Positions 59,624 to 64,000 of a DNA stretch of 64,000 bases are shown piece after piece. Both the position numbers and the translations under genes were made by a program. The notes under the pieces were generated by a model that was not told where the DNA came from, made no database searches, and saw only the letters and a list, made by a program, of their open reading frames with translations. Source of the DNA: Bacillota bacterium (GTDB lineage: Bacteria > Bacillota > Clostridia > Lachnospirales > Lachnospiraceae); contig JAMPHT010000004.1 of the NCBI GenBank assembly GCA_023663285.1, forward strand, positions 35,325 through 99,324, read 5' to 3'. Every line of letters starts with the position of its first letter. The first letter of the stretch is position 1.

Positions 59624-59686
59624 CTCAAAGCCGTTTTTTGCTTTGAGCTACTCTTAAAGTGTATTGTATTCCACAGGAAAAATCAA
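59624..59686 (-). promoter_or_regulatory. purC promoter and leader hairpin
   Basis: TTGATT (59681-59686) and TACACT (59658-59663) on the minus strand, spacer 17 bp. Downstream CTCAAAGC and GCTTTGAG (59624-59647) form an 8-bp hairpin in the leader, close to the ribosome site. It is not a recognisable purine riboswitch. Confidence 0.55.
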
Positions 59687-59710
59687 GCAAATTTATCATA
59701 ACGCCGCTTT

Positions 59711-62700
59711 TCACCTGACCAGATCCAAATACTTCTCAAAATACGCAAGCAGCCTGTCAATAACTCTTTTCTTTGTTTCGGTGCGGTTTCCTGCACCGCT
59801 GCCGCCAAATCTTGATACCGCCGGCATTATCGCATCAATGTCCGTCCCCGTAGTTTTTAATACTCCATCCCGGAAAGAATTTTCAATAAATATGTGGGTT
59901 TCCTTATCCTTTAGCTTTTCATCTTTAATAATTGCAACAAGATCATTTTCCCGTTGTTCATCAACATATTTCATCCACTCTCTATCAACCTCGGTATCGG
60001 CATTGACCCTTGACAAAAATTCCCTGATAAGCACTATTTTGCTCCGCAGACCTAAGCTTGAATTGACTGCCTTTTCGATCGTAACTATGATCTCTTTATC
60101 CTTATTTCCGTCTTTCTGATACTTCTTCACAAGCATCAAAATATAATCGATATTGACCTCAACCTGCTTCACAAGCTCGATTTCAAATACAATATCATCA
60201 TTGATATTTTCTTTTTCCCCTTTTTTCGGTTTGAACTCGTGATAAAGATCTATATACTCACTCTGATAATCTTGAAAATCTCGTGGAGAAAGTATCTCCT
60301 GCCCGGCAAAATCATCAAAGGCAGACAGGATATTTCTCATTTTCAAAATTGCACCATACAAAGATATAAATTTCTTCTTGTCCTGCTCCCCTAGCTCTGA
60401 AAAATGCCCAAGCGGAAACATCGTCTGCAACTCATCAATCAGTTCTACATATCCCTCATAATGCTTTCCGTTTTCATCATACCCATTGTAATAACTTGCA
60501 TAATTTTTCAGCAAGACAATACCGCCTGCCTCTTTATTTCCAAAGAGTGCAATCGCATCATTTGTCTCCTGCTCCAAATTGCGGAAACAGACGATATTTC
60601 CGAATGTCTTTACAGAATTGAGAATACGGTTGGTACGAGAGAACGCCTGCAAAAGTCCGTGATACTTCAAATTCTTGTCCACCCAAAGAGTATTCAGCGT
60701 TGTCGCGTCAAATCCTGTAAGAAACATATTCACAACGATTAAAATGTCAATCTCCCTGTTTTTCATTCTAAGGGATACATCTTTATAATAGTTTTGGAAC
60801 TTGTCACTTGAAGTATCGTAGGTAGTGGAAAACATCTTATTATAGTCATCAATAGCGCTTTCCAAGAAATCCCGTGAGCTTTGATCCAGTCCATCTGTAT
60901 CCTCAGAATTTTCATCAACCACAAAATCATCAGCGACAAAACTGTCGTTCTCTGCCTCATTGACACCATAACTAAATATCGTGGCAATCCGAAGTCGCAT
61001 CGCTCTCGGCAATTTCTCCATTTGACGCTTAAACTCTGTATAATACAACTTTGCCGCCTCAATGGAGCTAACCGCAAATATGGAATTAAAACCTTTTATA
61101 CGGATTTCATTCTTCTTTTCCTCTATTTTGTTTCTATTCTTTGCTGTAGCTACTTCTTCCACATTTTCCAGAATGGAAAATACGAAACTATCTCCTCCGT
61201 TACGCTTTGTTTTTTGCGCAAAATGTTCTAAAGTATAAGAAACAATCTCACTAATGCGTGACTGATTTAACAGTGCCTTTTCTGTATCTATTGCCGATAC
61301 CTGCTTGTCCCTTGCTTTATTGTTATCTTTAATCGTCGTAATATAGTCAATCCGAAATGGAAGTACATTTCCGTCATTAATGGCATCCACAATCGTATAG
61401 GTATGCAGCTTTTCTCCGAAAGCCTGCGGTGTAGTCCGCAAATCAGCTTGCTTGCCACTTCCGGCATTGACAGAGAATATTGGCGTACCTGTAAAGCCGA
61501 AAATATGATACTTTTTAAAGTTCTTAGTGATTGCCGTGTGCATATCCCCGAACTGCGACCTGTGGCATTCATCAAATATCAGGACAACGTGCTTGTTAAA
61601 TATTTCGTGCCCTTTATTTTTGCGGATAAATCCGTCCAATTTTTGAATGGTGGTTATAATGATTTTGTATTCATGATAATTCCCGTTCTTGTCCTTGTTT
61701 TCCAACTGTCGCTGCAAAATTGCAGTAGAGGTATTGCTGTTCGCAGCTCCCTTCTGAAAACGGTCATACTCTTTCATCGTCTGATAATCAAGGTCTTTTC
61801 GGTCAACCACAAACAACACTTTATCAACAAAAGTAAGCTGGCTTGCAAGCTGTGCCGTCTTAAAGGAAGTCAGTGTCTTTCCACTTCCTGTTGTGTGCCA
61901 GACATAGCCGCCTGCATCAAGTGTTCCCAATTTCTTATAATTTGTGGCAATTTCAATGTGGTTCAATATCTTCTCCGTAGCTGCTATCTGATACGGACGC
62001 ATAACAAGGAGCAGTTCTTCTGAAGTAAACACACAATACTTTGTCAAAATATTCAGTATCGTATGTTTGGATAAAAAAGTTTTTGTAAAATCTACAAGGT
62101 CAGGTATCACTTTATTATTTGCATCTGCCCAAAAGGAAGTAAATTCAAAACTGTTGCTTGTCTTTTTCCTTTTACCGGAGCTTTTCTCCTGTTCCTTCAA
62201 ATGTGAAAACCTTGTGGTGTTAGAATAATATTTCGTATTTGTGCCATTGGAGATAATGAATATCTGCACATACTCGTACAGCCCGCATCCACTCCAAAAG
62301 CTGTCACGCTGGTAACGGTCGATCTGATTAAAAGCCTCTCTGATTGCCACTCCACGCCTTTTTAGTTCTATATGGACAAGCGGCAGACCATTCACAAGAA
62401 TAGTCACATCATAGCGGTTATCATAATTCGCAGAATTGGCATTATCTTCCGCCTCGTTTCCCACTTTTCCCTGCACTTCATACTGATTGATCACCTGCAG
62501 CCGATTATTATGTATGTTTCCCTTATCAATCAATCTGATGTTTTTTGTGCTTCCATCATCACGCTTTAAAACCTTTGTATAATCTTCTTGAATGGTGCGT
62601 GTCTTTTCCACAATGCCCTCGTTGGCATTTGCAATATACTCCCGGAAAAATCTCTCCCACTCACTATCCGTGAAATCATAGCCATTTAACTGCTCTAACT

Positions 62701-62896
62701 TGTATTTAAGGTTTTCTATCAATTCTGCCTCTGAATGAATTTGCAGATATTCATAACTTTGTTCTGCCAGCATACGAATAAATTCTTTTTCAAGATCCGC
62801 CTCGCTCTGATAGCTGTCGGAACGCCTGCTCTCCGGCGTGTACTCTGACACCACTGTGCTTTCATTCATGGATGCAACCATGTTTAACATACTCAT
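59711..62896 (-). CDS. hsdR: type I restriction endonuclease R subunit
   Basis: A 1061-aa HsdR that translocates DNA and cuts it. The N-terminal PD-(D/E)XK domain has YDVTILVNGLPLVHIELKRRG (D...E-x-K, about 165-185). The helicase core has the P-loop WHTTGSGKTLTSFKTAQ, FVVDRKDLD, the DEAD-like box FDECHRSQFG, FGFTGTPIF, and later FLTGFDATTLNTLWVDKN and FSRTNRI. A helical C-terminal region contacts the methylase. The coding region is AT-richer than the chromosome around it, which suggests acquisition. hsdM is not in the window. Confidence 0.96.
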   Translation of the reverse strand: MSMLNMVASMNESTVVSEYTPESRRSDSYQSEADLEKEFIRMLAEQSYEYLQIHSEAELIENLKYKLEQLNGYDFTDSEWERFFREYIANANEGIVEKTRTIQEDYTKVLKRDDGSTKNIRLIDKGNIHNNRLQVINQYEVQGKVGNEAEDNANSANYDNRYDVTILVNGLPLVHIELKRRGVAIREAFNQIDRYQRDSFWSGCGLYEYVQIFIISNGTNTKYYSNTTRFSHLKEQEKSSGKRKKTSNSFEFTSFWADANNKVIPDLVDFTKTFLSKHTILNILTKYCVFTSEELLLVMRPYQIAATEKILNHIEIATNYKKLGTLDAGGYVWHTTGSGKTLTSFKTAQLASQLTFVDKVLFVVDRKDLDYQTMKEYDRFQKGAANSNTSTAILQRQLENKDKNGNYHEYKIIITTIQKLDGFIRKNKGHEIFNKHVVLIFDECHRSQFGDMHTAITKNFKKYHIFGFTGTPIFSVNAGSGKQADLRTTPQAFGEKLHTYTIVDAINDGNVLPFRIDYITTIKDNNKARDKQVSAIDTEKALLNQSRISEIVSYTLEHFAQKTKRNGGDSFVFSILENVEEVATAKNRNKIEEKKNEIRIKGFNSIFAVSSIEAAKLYYTEFKRQMEKLPRAMRLRIATIFSYGVNEAENDSFVADDFVVDENSEDTDGLDQSSRDFLESAIDDYNKMFSTTYDTSSDKFQNYYKDVSLRMKNREIDILIVVNMFLTGFDATTLNTLWVDKNLKYHGLLQAFSRTNRILNSVKTFGNIVCFRNLEQETNDAIALFGNKEAGGIVLLKNYASYYNGYDENGKHYEGYVELIDELQTMFPLGHFSELGEQDKKKFISLYGAILKMRNILSAFDDFAGQEILSPRDFQDYQSEYIDLYHEFKPKKGEKENINDDIVFEIELVKQVEVNIDYILMLVKKYQKDGNKDKEIIVTIEKAVNSSLGLRSKIVLIREFLSRVNADTEVDREWMKYVDEQRENDLVAIIKDEKLKDKETHIFIENSFRDGVLKTTGTDIDAIMPAVSRFGGSGAGNRTETKKRVIDRLLAYFEKYLDLVR

Positions 62897-62919
62897 TAGT
62901 CCGGCCCCTTATCACATAT

Positions 62920-63105
62920 CTAATATTCAAACAATTTTAATCCATATTTTCCTATGGAATATTTAATGGATATTTCCCATAAACTTGCCTGACTGTAATA
63001 AATTTCATTATCAGCAGACATCAACGCCGCTTTCACCTTGCCTGAAATTTTGGCAGTATCCATAAACAGCCACAACAGATAATGTGTATCAATCAATAAT
63101 TTCAT
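62920..63105 (-). pseudogene. truncated PIN-domain (VapC-type) toxin
   Basis: Only 61 residues remain of a domain of about 125-130. MKLLIDTHYLLWLFMDTAKI has the first metal-binding Asp and LWEISIKYSIGK the Glu. The third and fourth acidic residues are missing. The last residues (KYGLKLFEY) look like the natural end of the family, so an internal in-frame deletion is more likely than simple truncation. It overlaps its antitoxin gene by 4 bp (ATGA). Confidence 0.75.
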
Positions 63106-63308
63106 TCGCCGATCAGCTCCTCATCGCTCATATTCCAATCATCAGAAAATGTTACTGTTCCTTTTCCTTCCAGCGTTCCCAATTTACGTGTTTTGGGTAC
63201 AACAATTTCATCAAGCGCAGTAATAATCACCTTTTGATTTAATTGCAGTTTTTCTCCTTCTTCAGGAACACAGACTGTTCCGTTATAATATCCTTGCATC
63301 GCTATCAT
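63102..63308 (-). CDS. antitoxin of the PIN-domain pair
   Basis: A 68-aa protein; ATG at 63308 after GGAGGTG. The beginning MIAMQGYYNGTVCVPEEGEK and QKVIITALDEIV form the beta-strand DNA-binding type; the C-terminal DDWNMSDEELIGE is the acidic toxin-binding tail. It lies between hsdS and hsdR, 62 bp from hsdS, within an AT-rich gap. With the partner toxin damaged, it may be free to act as a regulator only. Confidence 0.72.
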   Translation of the reverse strand: MIAMQGYYNGTVCVPEEGEKLQLNQKVIITALDEIVVPKTRKLGTLEGKGTVTFSDDWNMSDEELIGE

Positions 63309-63370
63309 AGAAACACCTCCATCTAAATATTGTTATTTTTATATTGTTTTTTATTCCTACTTTTCCTATT

Positions 63371-64000
<630 letters not shown>

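Noticed and set aside
59599-59710. Purine riboswitch before purC
   Set aside because: The leader has only a simple 8-bp hairpin; the conserved purine riboswitch core is absent.

Overview
The window reads as chromosomal DNA of a Gram-positive anaerobe of the Clostridia, most likely a gut Lachnospiraceae. The basis is a fused chorismate mutase/prephenate dehydratase, a CHC2-type DnaG next to a short RpoD and TrmK, a fused FolB-FolK, PF06541 membrane proteins, DUF5050 and DUF6320 proteins, strong AGGAGG-type ribosome sites and canonical -35/-10 promoters with 16-17 bp spacers. Most genes lie on the minus strand. The species cannot be named from the sequence alone.

Layout. 0.1-5.9 kb: pheA, a DUF5050 protein, a GT8 glycosyltransferase, an ArsR regulator, and a divergent ApbE / NusG-II / Gx-transporter trio. 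5.9-9.9 kb: a folate operon (folC-folE-HD hydrolase-folP-folBK). 10-15 kb: small membrane and PH-domain proteins, a nitroreductase, pyrBI, DUF362 and an Rpn-type nuclease. 15.2-18.1 kb: a two-component system. 18.3-22.2 kb: an operon with two G3E/CobW-type GTPases (one with a histidine-rich repeat tract), YlmH and a PF06541 protein. 22.4-30.2 kb: a trypsin-like lipoprotein, RNase P RNA, a nucleoside kinase, trmK, rpoD, dnaG and dgt. 30.5-33.4 kb: esterase / DUF6320 / condensation-like acyltransferase. 33.5-39.1 kb: tRNA-Leu, a FliD-like protein and a secreted repeat protein, a flavodoxin-type reductase, tRNA-Val, and a PII-like/DUF1538 pair. 39.2-48.7 kb: two large ABC exporters with extra N-terminal domains, a DUF1854 protein, a decayed glucosyltransferase, a leader that looks like an attenuator, and a TetR-controlled FtsX-type ABC system; several palindromic repeats lie here. 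48.9-52.4 kb: a GT52-like and a GT2 glycosyltransferase, an unknown membrane protein and tRNA-Leu. 52.4-52.9 kb: an AT-rich scar next to that tRNA. 53-57.5 kb: a complete kdu/kdg uronate (pectin-derived) operon. 57.7-59.6 kb: DUF4303, mazG, purC. 59.7-64 kb: a lower-GC type I restriction island (hsdR, a toxin-antitoxin remnant, partial hsdS) ending in a long GACA/TGTC repeat inside hsdS.

How the parts fit. Housekeeping functions (folate, pyrimidine and aromatic synthesis, replication/transcription initiation, RNase P) are interleaved with accessory blocks. The least explained observations are: a tetranucleotide tract that runs in frame into hsdS and is followed by stops in both other frames; an exporter/DUF1854 locus with a leader peptide and competing hairpins; a palindromic repeat family joined to gene 3' ends, in one case encoding a protein's C-terminus; and a non-flagellar protein with two FliD-like domains. 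Family names below come from recognising motifs by eye; no database search was run.
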